Below, piece after piece: positions 36,667 to 46,820 of a stretch of DNA of 64,000 nucleotides. This DNA comes from Sphingobacteriales bacterium 44-61 (GTDB lineage: Bacteria > Bacteroidota > Bacteroidia > Chitinophagales > Chitinophagaceae). Position 1 is the first letter of the stretch. The number at the start of each line of letters is the position of its first letter. The stretch is from assembly GCA_001898405.1 (NCBI GenBank), contig MKTW01000017.1, positions 124,001-188,000 on the forward strand. Reading direction: 5' to 3'. A program made the translations under genes and the position numbers. The notes beneath the pieces were generated by a model, which saw only the letters and a list, made by a program, of their open reading frames with translations, did no database searches and was not told the DNA's origin.

Positions 36667-39600
36667 TGTTGCCGGGTGAATTTTAAAATGATTGTTGTTC
36701 CGATAGGCTTTCCTTCCTCATCGTATTTGTCCAGCACTTCGGCAGTGCCGCCATACTGGCTTATTGTATTATGCAAGTTAAGACGGCTCTGCACAAGTTT
36801 CATGCCCTTGCTTTCATAGGTAGATGTCTGGCCGGATTTATTGCGGATGGACATTTCCCTTCCGATCCCATCATCATCGATCATGCATATAAAGCAGTCT
36901 GGTTCCTGCCTTATGGTCACCGTTACCCTGCCTCCGTTTTTGGGAAGGATTCCATGCCATATTGCGTTTTCAATAAACGGCTGTATGATCAGCGGCGGAA
37001 CTTCTATGGAATGGAGGTCGATCTCTTTGTTTGTTATGAATTCGTAAACAATGCTGTCGCCAAAGCGGAGGGCCTCCAGCTGTACATACAACCTGCAGGT
37101 TTCAAGTTCGGAATGAAGGGTTACCAGTTCCTGGGTATTGTTCAGCTGGTTGCGGATAAGTTTTGAAAAAGTGGTCAGGTAGATGATCGCGTTTTTTTTA
37201 TTGTCTTCCTGTATAAGAACCTTGATAGAGTTAAGGCAGTTGAAAATAAAATGTGGGTTCATTTGCGCGCGCAGCGCCTGTTCTTTTAATGCAGAGGCCT
37301 GCCGCTCAAAATTGGCAAATTGCTGCTCTTCTTTCCGGACGGCTTTTATTCTGAGGTAAATAAGAAGGTAGGCTAATCCAGCCAGAGAAATGGCAGCAAG
37401 CGTAATAAACCATGGTGTTTTCCAGAATGGCGGGCGGATAGTGATGGACAGGTTCTTGATATGCGGGCTCCATTTCCCGGCACTGTTCGTAGCGTTTACT
37501 TTTAACCTGTACGTCCCCGGGGGAATATTTGTGTAAGTGACAACATTATTTGTTCCTGAATACACCCATTGCTTATCAAATCCTTCAAGCATATAACGAT
37601 ACTGAAGTTTTTCAGGCGTATTGTATTGCAGAGACGCCATTTCAAAGCTCAGGAAATTTTTGCTATGGGGCAGTTCAATGGAAGCAAGGCTGTTAATGCC
37701 GGCCATGACGGGCGATCCGGGCAGGCCATAATCTGACGGTTCGTTATTGATGCTGATATTGGTGAGTGCAATATTGGGTTGGAAATTGTCGCTGGCGATA
37801 TCTGCCGGTGAAAAAACGGTGAAGCCGTTTATTCCGCCAAAACTGATCCGGCCGTCAGGGAGTGAGAAGTAGTGGTACCGGTTGAATTCATCGCAGGGAA
37901 GCCCATCGCTGGAAGTGAAGCTTATCACTTCGGCTTCTTTTCTTTTGAATGAGAAAATGCCTTTGTTGGTACTGCACCAGAGTGTTCCCAGGCGATCGAT
38001 CGCTATTGCATAAATGGTATTATTGGGCAGACCGTCTTTCATAGTAAAGGTGTGACAGGTTCCTGTGAGCTTATTGAAGCGGATCAGTCCACCGCCGAGG
38101 GAGCCGATCCATAATACAGATTGATCATCCGGGTCCTGGATCATGTTCATCAATTGATTGGAAGGCAGGGCGCCGGTTGTGTCTGCGGCTGTAAAATGGG
38201 TTACTTTTTTTAAAACATGATCATAATAATAAAGGCCATCCGATGCGGTGCTGATCCAGAACCTGCTCTCGCCGTCCATTACGATGCTGGAAGCGCTGAA
38301 TGCCTGCCCTGCCTGCGTGGTGGCGATTGCAGGATAAACCGTTGCCGTCAGCGACGAAGTATCAAAGAGAACAGGACGCATATAAAAATCGATGCCCCAT
38401 AGTTTACCGCTGCTGCTAAGCCCGAGCGCATTGATGTTTACATGATCTGTTCCGGAACTGTCGCTGTATTTCCATAAAGGTTGCACCAGGTGGCCTTTGC
38501 TGTAATATAATATAGCAGGTTTGTCCGTCCTGTCCTTGTTCCCGTTCGCTATCCATATTTTCCCGTCATTCGCCATAAGCGACCGGAATGAATAAGAACT
38601 TATGTTGGCCACAAACGTTTTGTTGATCTCCTGCAGGGGTACATGCAGGTAATCCATCAAAAGGTCTTTGGGGAAATTCCGTGTATACGAGTCGCCGGAA
38701 AGCCCGGGCGGTTTGAGCTCATGCAGTTCGATGCCGCTGCCATTTCCGCCCAGCCATAATATCCCTGACTGATCGACGAGCAAGGAAACAAATGCGGTTG
38801 CGCTTTTATGGGCTAACCGCTTCAATGATCTCACTTCATAGTTGCCGGTCAGCATAAACAATTGTTTAGTGGAGGCGATCATTATCTGGCCGTCCTTATC
38901 TCGCACAAGCAAATAGCCTGGTCCGCCCGGAGTTTCAGGCAATGGCTGTTCCCTGAATGTGCCCGTTTTTGTTATGTATATGATCAACCGGTTGTTGTGC
39001 CTGATCACAATATCGCCTTGCGCGGTGAGAAGAGCATCGGTCCCGTTGGATGGTTCATTGTGATCATATAGCCTGGGATTGCTGACGTTGTAGGGTATGC
39101 AGGCACCTTTTGTTCCATCGGCATTCAATATGGTGAGGCAGGTATCCGTGACCAATGCGATGCTCTTGAGAAACGCTACAATCCCGGTGATCTTGTTATC
39201 CGACAGGCCGAGCTGTTGTTCGCTATAAAAACGGATGAAGTTCTTATCGGGGTTGCAGATGAATACGCCGCCATTTGTTCCCAGGAGCCAGATATTACCG
39301 GCAGCATCCTCAATGATGGAATTGCCCGACCGGACGAGACCGGCTACCACTCCGTATACGGGATGTTTTGAGAAGTGAAGCAGGTGTTCATCTGACGTGT
39401 TGAGCATATCGATGTCGCCGGTTTCATACAGAATCCAGAGGCGGCTCCGGCTGTCGATGTACATATGCGTGATTATGTTATTGGCAAGCGTGGTGGTATC
39501 GCCCTGCCGGTGCATAAAGAGCTTGAATTTGCGGCCATCGTATCTGGCAAGCCCATCTCTTGTGCCGATCCAGATAAAGCCCGTGCTGTCCTGTACGAGC

Positions 39601-39755
39601 GAGCTGATAAATGATTGCGGCAATCCGTCGGCGATGTTGAGGGTTTTGAACGGCAGAGAGTCGGGGAACTGGGCATTGACAGGGTTGAGGAAGATCATCA
39701 ATAGGCCAGACAACAGATAATGGCGTAAAAAAACAAACCGTCTCAATGCGTTCAT
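36663..39755 (-). CDS. Propeller-type LytS-like sensor histidine kinase
   Basis: The start at ATG 39755 (MNALRRFVFL...) gives a signal peptide ending near NPVNAQ and 1030 residues. Reg_prop propeller repeats (DGLPQSFISSLVQDSTGFIW onward, LWLGGNGSGIEL, LWIGSLGGGLI) are followed by a Y_Y_Y domain (about 700-775) and a membrane helix (TLAAISLAGLAYLLIYL). The His_kinase domain has the phospho-accepting His in QMNPHFIFNCLNSIK (about 835), and the HATPase part contains PPLIIQPFIENAIWHG. The combination senses a periplasmic signal and passes phosphate to the LytTR regulator downstream. The gene diverges from the susC-like gene at 40070, suggesting control of that operon. Confidence 0.93.
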   Translation of the reverse strand: MNALRRFVFLRHYLLSGLLMIFLNPVNAQFPDSLPFKTLNIADGLPQSFISSLVQDSTGFIWIGTRDGLARYDGRKFKLFMHRQGDTTTLANNIITHMYIDSRSRLWILYETGDIDMLNTSDEHLLHFSKHPVYGVVAGLVRSGNSIIEDAAGNIWLLGTNGGVFICNPDKNFIRFYSEQQLGLSDNKITGIVAFLKSIALVTDTCLTILNADGTKGACIPYNVSNPRLYDHNEPSNGTDALLTAQGDIVIRHNNRLIIYITKTGTFREQPLPETPGGPGYLLVRDKDGQIMIASTKQLFMLTGNYEVRSLKRLAHKSATAFVSLLVDQSGILWLGGNGSGIELHELKPPGLSGDSYTRNFPKDLLMDYLHVPLQEINKTFVANISSYSFRSLMANDGKIWIANGNKDRTDKPAILYYSKGHLVQPLWKYSDSSGTDHVNINALGLSSSGKLWGIDFYMRPVLFDTSSLTATVYPAIATTQAGQAFSASSIVMDGESRFWISTASDGLYYYDHVLKKVTHFTAADTTGALPSNQLMNMIQDPDDQSVLWIGSLGGGLIRFNKLTGTCHTFTMKDGLPNNTIYAIAIDRLGTLWCSTNKGIFSFKRKEAEVISFTSSDGLPCDEFNRYHYFSLPDGRISFGGINGFTVFSPADIASDNFQPNIALTNISINNEPSDYGLPGSPVMAGINSLASIELPHSKNFLSFEMASLQYNTPEKLQYRYMLEGFDKQWVYSGTNNVVTYTNIPPGTYRLKVNATNSAGKWSPHIKNLSITIRPPFWKTPWFITLAAISLAGLAYLLIYLRIKAVRKEEQQFANFERQASALKEQALRAQMNPHFIFNCLNSIKVLIQEDNKKNAIIYLTTFSKLIRNQLNNTQELVTLHSELETCRLYVQLEALRFGDSIVYEFITNKEIDLHSIEVPPLIIQPFIENAIWHGILPKNGGRVTVTIRQEPDCFICMIDDDGIGREMSIRNKSGQTSTYESKGMKLVQSRLNLHNTISQYGGTAEVLDKYDEEGKPIGTTIILKFTRQQ

Positions 39756-39791
39756 ACGATGAAAATACAGTTCGCCCTGCAATGCCGGCAC

Positions 39792-40069
39792 TCAGGCTGC
39801 TGAAGGTAGTAATAAATCAGGATTAGAACAGCAAGGGGTATGGTTGGACCGTTTGGGTTGATAGTTCGCTGTCTTAAGGGAATGGTGGAAGTCTGCGACG
39901 GTCAAATCCAGGCGAAATGTAAAGAGTCAGCTCTTTTGACAATTGTTCCCTATATCCGTTCAACCGTCAACCGGCACGGGTTAACCATTAACTCACCATC
40001 TTTTCAAATTCCTGCTACTGGTATTTTCATATCTATCATTAACTGCTTTTTAAAACTAATGTTAGCTAT
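39792..40069. promoter_or_regulatory. Divergent promoter region between sensor kinase and susC-like gene
   Basis: No gene is supported in this 278-bp region; a short plus-strand open frame (39840-40073) overlaps the susC start and has no protein-like features. It must hold promoters in both directions and likely the LytTR binding site. Confidence 0.5.
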
Positions 40070-43000
40070 ATGAATGTAAAATCCCATCGGCAAGGAGGTG
40101 CAATTACCTACCTGGCTTCGAAGTCCAGATGTATAATACTGGCTTCATTCGCCTTACTGCTTGCGTTAACAGGACGCGCACAGCAGGTGATCAGTGGCAG
40201 GGTCACTGATGAAAAAAACAAACCTGTCGAAAATGCTTCAGTGGCCATCACCGGTACCAAAACGGGAACTACAACTGACAGGAATGGTCATTTCATTATT
40301 ACGTTGCCGGCTGGCAACGATTCCGTAACGATCGCTGTATCCAGCATCGGGTTTATCCAAAAAACAATAAAAGCCGGCAATCAATCCGGGCTTGTGATCC
40401 AGCTTGAACAGGATGCTGCTGCGCTGAATGATGTGGTGGTGGTGGGGTATGGCAGGCAAAAGAAGGCATCGCTTACCGGATCAGTTGTTGAAGTAAAAGG
40501 CAGTGAGATCATAAAGAGCCCGAATACAAATTTTGCTAACTCGCTCGAAGGCCGCCTGCCGGGCGTGATCATCAATAACCGCTCAGGCGAGCCGGGAAGA
40601 GATGCTCCTTCCATCAGCATCCGGGGAAGAAGCACAACAGGCAACACTTCTGCGCTTGTGATCATAGACGGTGTTGAAAGAGATGGCATCGGTTTGATAA
40701 ACCCCAACGATATCGAGAGCGTTTCCGTATTAAAAGATGCATCAGCCGCCATATATGGAGCAAGGGCTGCCAACGGCGTGATCCTGATCACCACCAAACG
40801 GGGAAATCCAAACGCAGCGCCAACTGTAAGCCTGAGCTATAACCAGGGATTTACCGGACCAACGCGCAATCCCAAAATGGCAGACTCCTATACATTCTTC
40901 ACGGCATATAACGAAATTGAACGCGGTGAGGGACGGCCTGCCCGCTATTCTGACGAGGACCTGCAAAAGTTTAAGGCAGGCACCGAGCCTGGTTTTGCCA
41001 ACTTTAACTGGTACGATTTTATTGTGAAAGACTGGACACCGCAGCACCGGTCCGATATCTCCGTATCCGGCGGCACAGGAAAAACGCAATATTTTGTGTC
41101 TTTTGGCGAGGTGGCGCAGGAAGGGCAATATAATTACGGTTCTACTAAAGTAAAACAATACAATCTCCGTTCGAACCTGGATATCCAGGTAACGGATGAT
41201 ATCAAAGTCGGAGCAAACCTTGCTGCCCGTTTTGATGACAACCATTACCCGTTCAAAAGTGCGAACGAACTGAACAGCCATATCTATTTATATCAACCGA
41301 ACTGGGTTCCTTTCTGGCCGGGCACGGATCATCTTACACCCAACAGGGACAATGATAATATCATCAACTGGGTGAGCGATGCAAACGGGTATCAGAATGT
41401 AAAGTCGACCAATCTTCAGGCAACATTGTTTGGTTCTGTAAATATTCCCTGGGTGAAAGGGTTGTCTTTATATGGAAGCGGCAGCTATGACCCGGGATAT
41501 GCGTTCATAAAAAACTGGCAGTTGCCGACCTATGTTTATTATAAGGATGCAACAACCGGCGAACTGACAAGGGGCAGATCAGGAAGGGGCGCCAATACGG
41601 CTGACTTGAATGACCGGTCTGAATTCTTTTCGCGGTTATATCTAACAACAAGACTTAATTATTCCCACAAAATTGGTGCGCACAATATTGGCGCGATGCT
41701 GGGTTATGAGCAACAGAACACCAATGGAAATAACATCACAGCATACAGGAGTAATTTTGTGTCCACGGCGTTGCCGCAGATCTTTGCGGGCAGCAACGAC
41801 AAGAACCAACAGGGGAATGATGGATCAGCGTCTCAAGGGGTTCGCCAGAATTATTTTGGAAGGGTAAATTACAGCTATGATGATAAGTATCTTGCCGAAT
41901 TTACCATGAGAAGGGATGGCTCTCCCAACTTTCCCGCAAATAAGCGCTGGGGAAACTTCCCCAGTGTGTCTGCAGGTTATGTGATCTCGAAAGAACGTTT
42001 CTTTGATAAAATCAGCTTTGTCACTAACCTGAAGGTAAGGGCATCTTATGGAGTTATGGGGAATGATCTTGTAAACCCTTTCCAGTACCTTCAGAGTTAT
42101 GGTTACGGCAGAAACTATGTGGTGGGAAATACAGATGTGACCGGTTTAGTACAGACAGGTGCGCCTAATCCCAACATCACCTGGGAGACGGCCAAAACAA
42201 CTAATATTGGACTTGATGCAGATCTGTGGAAGGGTTTGTTATCTGTAACATTTGATGTATTTAAAACAAGACGTTCCAACATCCTTACCAAACGGGCAGC
42301 AGTAGTGCCGGGTTATACAGGTCTTGTGTTACCGGATGAAAATATCGGTATTGTTGACAACAAAGGTTTCGAGCTGGTATTAACGCATGCTAATTATTCA
42401 CACAAGCTTAAATACTCTATATCGGGTAATGTTGCTTTCGCAAAAAATAAAGTTGTATTCAGCGATGAGCAACCGGCGGCGGAACCTTACCAGTTTGCTA
42501 CAGGCAGACCGATCGGTGCGGGTTTGTATTATAAAGCAATAGGCGTATTCAAAGATCAGGCAGATATTGACAATAATCCACACTTCATCAATGCCCGTCC
42601 CGGAGATCTGAAGTATGCAGACATGAATGGTGATAAGGAATTGAACTCCCTTGACCAGATAAGAGTGGATCAGACTCCCACGCCCCAGATCACCTTTGGC
42701 CTGAACGCTAACTTCCAGTATGGCAATTTTGACTTCTCATTTCTGTTACAGGGACAGGCAAATGCAAAGACCTATTTCGGAGATTACTTTCCTGTAATGA
42801 GTTACTCGCTCGGAAATTTCCTGGCATGGAGGGCGGCAGACCGCTGGACTCCGGAACATACCGATGCAACCATGCCACGTGCATCTGCCGATGTATTCAA
42901 TAATAATACCGCAGGTTCTACGCAGTGGCTGCTTGATGCTTCATTCTTAAAACTGCGTAATGTACAGATCGGTTATAACCTGCCGCAACATATTGCGCAG

Positions 43001-43159
43001 AAGATGAGAATGCAGAAATTGCGTGTGTTTGTCAGCGGCAGCAATCTCCTCATCCTTGCAGACCACATGAAAGATCTTGGCTTTGACCCGGAGACATCTG
43101 ATTACTGGTATTATCCTCCTCAAAGGGTCATCAATTTCGGAGCAACCATTACCTTCTAA
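40070..43159 (+). CDS. SusC/RagA-type TonB-dependent glycan importer
   Basis: This 1029-residue outer-membrane protein has a signal peptide ending near GRAQQ. A carboxypeptidase-D-like domain follows (VISGRVTDEKNKPVENASVAI, about 42-125), then the TonB-box-like VVVVGYG (about 125), a plug domain with VLKDASAAIYGARAANGVILITTK (about 220-245) and a long beta barrel ending RVINFGATITF. It imports oligosaccharides across the outer membrane with TonB energy and forms a lidded complex with the SusD-like protein 11 bp downstream. Confidence 0.96.
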   Translation: MNVKSHRQGGAITYLASKSRCIILASFALLLALTGRAQQVISGRVTDEKNKPVENASVAITGTKTGTTTDRNGHFIITLPAGNDSVTIAVSSIGFIQKTIKAGNQSGLVIQLEQDAAALNDVVVVGYGRQKKASLTGSVVEVKGSEIIKSPNTNFANSLEGRLPGVIINNRSGEPGRDAPSISIRGRSTTGNTSALVIIDGVERDGIGLINPNDIESVSVLKDASAAIYGARAANGVILITTKRGNPNAAPTVSLSYNQGFTGPTRNPKMADSYTFFTAYNEIERGEGRPARYSDEDLQKFKAGTEPGFANFNWYDFIVKDWTPQHRSDISVSGGTGKTQYFVSFGEVAQEGQYNYGSTKVKQYNLRSNLDIQVTDDIKVGANLAARFDDNHYPFKSANELNSHIYLYQPNWVPFWPGTDHLTPNRDNDNIINWVSDANGYQNVKSTNLQATLFGSVNIPWVKGLSLYGSGSYDPGYAFIKNWQLPTYVYYKDATTGELTRGRSGRGANTADLNDRSEFFSRLYLTTRLNYSHKIGAHNIGAMLGYEQQNTNGNNITAYRSNFVSTALPQIFAGSNDKNQQGNDGSASQGVRQNYFGRVNYSYDDKYLAEFTMRRDGSPNFPANKRWGNFPSVSAGYVISKERFFDKISFVTNLKVRASYGVMGNDLVNPFQYLQSYGYGRNYVVGNTDVTGLVQTGAPNPNITWETAKTTNIGLDADLWKGLLSVTFDVFKTRRSNILTKRAAVVPGYTGLVLPDENIGIVDNKGFELVLTHANYSHKLKYSISGNVAFAKNKVVFSDEQPAAEPYQFATGRPIGAGLYYKAIGVFKDQADIDNNPHFINARPGDLKYADMNGDKELNSLDQIRVDQTPTPQITFGLNANFQYGNFDFSFLLQGQANAKTYFGDYFPVMSYSLGNFLAWRAADRWTPEHTDATMPRASADVFNNNTAGSTQWLLDASFLKLRNVQIGYNLPQHIAQKMRMQKLRVFVSGSNLLILADHMKDLGFDPETSDYWYYPPQRVINFGATITF

Positions 43160-43170
43160 AACAACAAACA

Positions 43171-44796
43171 ATGAAGAAATTACTTTATATAGCAGCCTTA
43201 TCCACCCTGGGATATTCCTGCAATAAACTGGAGATGACTCCGCTCGACAGGTTATCGGAGGCGAATGTTTGGGCGGATCCGTCCCTGATACAACTGTATG
43301 TAAATGGTACGTACAATTCAATGATGCACGGCTTTCAACAGGATCTTCTTTCTGCAGCCTGTGATGAAACTTATAATATCCACGACTGGGGAAGCCTAAG
43401 AGTAGTGCAGACCGGAGCGTTAACAGCCGATAATGTTGCTGGTATTTCCACCAATATCAATTTTTTCAATTTTGCTTATGGCTATATCCGGAACATAAAC
43501 ATTTTCTTTTCTAAAATAGACAATGCTCCGGGGGATGATGCTTTTAAAACACAGGTGAAGGGGGAAATGGCGTTCTTGCGTGCGAACCTTTATGCCAACC
43601 TGATCTGGCGGTATGGCGGCGTGCCGCTGATCAATAATGTGTTCCAACTGAACGATGATTATTCCGTGCAAAGGGCCTCGTATGATGAATGTGTGGCATT
43701 TATCGTAAGCGAACTGGATAAAGCGGCTTCTATGCTTCCTGCTAACCAGCCGGGCCAGCAAAAGGGGCGGGCATCCGCCAATGCCTGCAAGGCGCTCAAG
43801 AGCAGGGTGCTGTTATATGCCGCAAGTGCGCAGAACAATCCACAGCATGATAATGCGAAATGGAAAGCTGCTGCAGATGCTGCTGAGGCCCTGCTCAGCT
43901 CAGGATTTGAACTGAACAGTGACTACCAGGGAACGTTCCTCTCAGACAATAAAGAGATCATTTTTGCGCGTTACTTTACCCAGGCCAATAATACCAGCTT
44001 CAATCTTTACCAGGGCCGTAATGGTTCCGATGGATATGGTGCAAACAATCCAACGCAAAACATGGTGAATGCTTACGAGATGAAGGCCACCGGCGTTCAG
44101 CCGTTTATTGAAGCTGCGGATGGCAGCCTCACCATTAATCCTGCTTCAGGTTATGATCCGGCCAATCCTTATGACGGCAGGGATCCCAGGTTTGAAGCCT
44201 CGATCCTGCATGATGGTTCTGTATGGGCTGGTAGGGAAACCGAAAGCTTCAGAGGCGGTAAAGACTCTCCCGAAAGTTCTTCTGCGGGCTGGAACGCTTC
44301 ACTTACTTCCTATTATTTCAAAAAATTCCTTGTCGAAAGCATACCACCTTCCGGCTCTACCGTAAAACCAACCAACCCATGGATCTTTTTCCGTTATGCA
44401 GAAATATTGCTTAATTATGCCGAAGCAAAATTCGAGCTTGGAGAGGAAAACATAGCAAGGCAATACCTGAATACGGTGCGTTCAAGACCTGGAGTAAACA
44501 TGCCGCCGGTCACTGAAAGCGGTGAAGACCTCAGAAAAAAGATCCAGAACGAGCGAAGGGTAGAGCTTTCCTTTGAAGGGCATCGTTTTTTTGATGTGCG
44601 CAGGTGGAAGATCGCAGCATCTACAGAACCCAGGCCGTTGCTTAGCATGAACATCCAGAAGAGCGGTTCTGTAAAAACATATACCATTACAAAGCTGACC
44701 GACCGTACTTTCCGGGATGCAAATTATCTCATGCCGATCCCCAGGGCCGAGATCGACAAAAGCAAGGGCTCACTTACACAGAATGCAGGATATTGA
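43171..44796 (+). CDS. SusD/RagB-type glycan-binding lipoprotein
   Basis: This 541-residue protein has a lipoprotein signal with Cys in LGYSCNK (about 17). Family marks include LSEANVWADPSLIQLYVNGTY near the N terminus, TPR-like helices with GEMAFLRANLYANLIWRYGG and, near the C terminus, FRYAEILLNYAEAKFELGEENIAR, ERRVELSFEGHRFFDVRRW and YLMPIPRAEIDKS. It is anchored to the outer cell surface, binds the target glycan and caps the SusC-like importer. It lies 11 bp after that gene, in the same operon. Confidence 0.96.
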   Translation: MKKLLYIAALSTLGYSCNKLEMTPLDRLSEANVWADPSLIQLYVNGTYNSMMHGFQQDLLSAACDETYNIHDWGSLRVVQTGALTADNVAGISTNINFFNFAYGYIRNINIFFSKIDNAPGDDAFKTQVKGEMAFLRANLYANLIWRYGGVPLINNVFQLNDDYSVQRASYDECVAFIVSELDKAASMLPANQPGQQKGRASANACKALKSRVLLYAASAQNNPQHDNAKWKAAADAAEALLSSGFELNSDYQGTFLSDNKEIIFARYFTQANNTSFNLYQGRNGSDGYGANNPTQNMVNAYEMKATGVQPFIEAADGSLTINPASGYDPANPYDGRDPRFEASILHDGSVWAGRETESFRGGKDSPESSSAGWNASLTSYYFKKFLVESIPPSGSTVKPTNPWIFFRYAEILLNYAEAKFELGEENIARQYLNTVRSRPGVNMPPVTESGEDLRKKIQNERRVELSFEGHRFFDVRRWKIAASTEPRPLLSMNIQKSGSVKTYTITKLTDRTFRDANYLMPIPRAEIDKSKGSLTQNAGY

Positions 44797-44946
44797 TAGT
44801 ATCATGACCAGGCAGAAACATGGCTCCATCCTCACTATAGAGTGCATTGTTTCTGCTTGGCTCATGGCAAAGCAAGGTCAAAACCTATCCAATATTCCTG
44901 TGAGTACCCTATGAAACTTTATAATTTATTTTAAAATACCCTTGAC

Positions 44947-46560
44947 TTGAACAGAAGAAATTTCATAAGAATTACCGGGGCCTCTGCAACATCATTGCTT
45001 GTTGCGAATTACCTGAAGGCAGCACCAGGTGGGTCTGCCATCATACAATTACCAGATGAAATAGAGCTGTTGTCCGGTAACAAATACCTGCCTTTGCGGA
45101 AAACAGACGGGTATAACTGGACGTACAAAGATGTTACAGTAAAACTGACAAAACTGACAGATGCAGTTTCTATACATATCCAGTCTCCATCAACACCGCT
45201 GACAGAATTAAAGTTTTCCTGGCGACTGCCATTTCAAAAACAGGCAAAAGCATTGGGAGATGCATGGGAAAGGACTTATGCTGATCTTGCATTCAGGTCA
45301 GTTGAAGTTCCGGGAAAAATGCCATGGTACACTGTTGTGCATGACCAGAATAACACCACCTGCTTTGGCGTAAAAACAGCCTGCAATTCTTTTTGCAGCT
45401 GGCAGGTCAGTAATGGCAGACTGCAACTCAACCTCGACACAAGAAATGGCGGCGACGGAGTATTACTGGGCGACCGGACCTTACATGCAGCGGATATTGT
45501 TACCACAAAAAAACAGGGAAGTGAAAATGTATTTGCAACGGTACGAAGATTCTGCAGACAGATGTGTGACAAGCCCCTTACCGTTGCAAAACCAGTGTAT
45601 GGCATCAACGACTGGTACTTTGCGTATGGAAATAATTCTGCGGACCTGATACTTGAACATACAGCCTTACTGGCGCCCCTGGCGACCAGTACATCCAACA
45701 GGCCTTTTTCTGTGATTGACGATGGATGGTCGCAGGGAACGGATTATACACGAAGCAATGATAAATTCCCTGACATGCCGAAGCTTGTAGGCCAGATAGG
45801 AAAACTCGGCATGCGTTCCGGTCTGTGGACAAGGCCATTGCTTGCAAAACAGGGTGAAAAGAAAAACCTGTTTATTAAAGGAAGAGGCGAAGTGCTGGAT
45901 CCTACACTTGACGAGAATATACAGTACATAAAGAATATCTTCAGGCTATACAAGCAATGGGGATTTGAACTGGTAAAGCATGATTATACTACGTTTGATA
46001 TCTTTGGCCGGTGGGGCCGGGACATGAATCAGACCATGACAGACTCCGGTTGGCAATTCAATGACAGATCGAAAACAAATGCGGAGATCATATTGAATTT
46101 ATACAGGAATATACGGGAGGCTGCAGATGATATGTACCTGATAGGCTGCAATACCGTAAGCCACCTCTCCGCCGGTTTATTTGAAATCTACCGCATCGGT
46201 GATGACACGAGTGGGAAAGAATGGAAGCGCACAAAGGAAATGGGCGTCAATACGATGGGATACAGGATGGTGCAGCACCGAACTTTTTATGAAGTGGACG
46301 GTGATTGCGTGGGATTGACCACTGCCGTGCCGTGGGAAAAGAATAAACAATGGATGCAACTGCTGGCGCAAAGCAGCTCGCCGTTATTCATCTCTGCACA
46401 AACGGCAGCTGTAGGTGCTGAACAAAAGGCTTTCATTAAACAGTGTTTTGATGATGCAGCAAGGCCGCAGCAAATTGCCGAACCATTGGACTGGCTGGAG
46501 AACCAGTTTCCTTCACGATGGAAACTGGATGGGAAGGTGGTTACGTTTGATTGGGATTGA
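44947..46560 (+). CDS. GH27/GH36-like (clan GH-D) alpha-galactosidase or alpha-N-acetylgalactosaminidase
   Basis: The reading starts at TTG 44947, because no ATG precedes the NRRNFIRITGASATS export signal, whose RRNF motif is Tat-like. The 537-residue protein has VIDDGWSQG (about 257), KHDYTTFD with the likely nucleophile Asp (about 344) and GDDTSG with the likely acid/base Asp (about 418). This layout fits clan GH-D enzymes that remove alpha-linked galactose or GalNAc. It lies 150 bp after the susD-like gene, in the same direction. Family number and substrate cannot be fixed from motifs alone. Confidence 0.75.
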   Translation: MNRRNFIRITGASATSLLVANYLKAAPGGSAIIQLPDEIELLSGNKYLPLRKTDGYNWTYKDVTVKLTKLTDAVSIHIQSPSTPLTELKFSWRLPFQKQAKALGDAWERTYADLAFRSVEVPGKMPWYTVVHDQNNTTCFGVKTACNSFCSWQVSNGRLQLNLDTRNGGDGVLLGDRTLHAADIVTTKKQGSENVFATVRRFCRQMCDKPLTVAKPVYGINDWYFAYGNNSADLILEHTALLAPLATSTSNRPFSVIDDGWSQGTDYTRSNDKFPDMPKLVGQIGKLGMRSGLWTRPLLAKQGEKKNLFIKGRGEVLDPTLDENIQYIKNIFRLYKQWGFELVKHDYTTFDIFGRWGRDMNQTMTDSGWQFNDRSKTNAEIILNLYRNIREAADDMYLIGCNTVSHLSAGLFEIYRIGDDTSGKEWKRTKEMGVNTMGYRMVQHRTFYEVDGDCVGLTTAVPWEKNKQWMQLLAQSSSPLFISAQTAAVGAEQKAFIKQCFDDAARPQQIAEPLDWLENQFPSRWKLDGKVVTFDWD

Positions 46561-46583
46561 TCGGTTTTCTGTGAATGGCGTAG

Positions 46584-46776
46584 GTTCCCGCAGATTTCGC
46601 AGATTAATTTCTTCAATCATTGAAATTTTTTCCGTTGATGGTATAGTCACTTATCCGGATGCGCAGATAGGTTTGAGACTTATCGGCGCAATCTGCGCAT
46701 CGGATGATGGCAGGCTTCCTTAAATAATGCGACTTCATAAATAATGCAGATAAGATCTGCGTAATCAGCGGGAATC
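46584..46776. repeat. 193-bp intergenic repeat with terminal inverted repeats
   Basis: GTTCCCGCAGATTTCGCAGAT (46584-46604) and ATCTGCGTAATCAGCGGGAA (46755-46774) are imperfect inverted repeats. A second pair, GATGCGCAGAT (46658-46668) and ATCTGCGCATC (46691-46701), is perfect. It shares its GTTCCCGCAGAT ends with repeats at 17255 and 26360. It sits between two glycosidase genes and could also act as a hairpin in the mRNA. Confidence 0.6.
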
Positions 46777-46820
46777 TTTTACGCAAGTTGGTTTTAAGAC
46801 CCCCGCATCATTTTATAGAT

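Noticed and set aside
39840-40073. 78-codon frame upstream of the susC-like gene
   Set aside because: Lies in a divergent promoter region, overlaps the next start and has no protein-like features.
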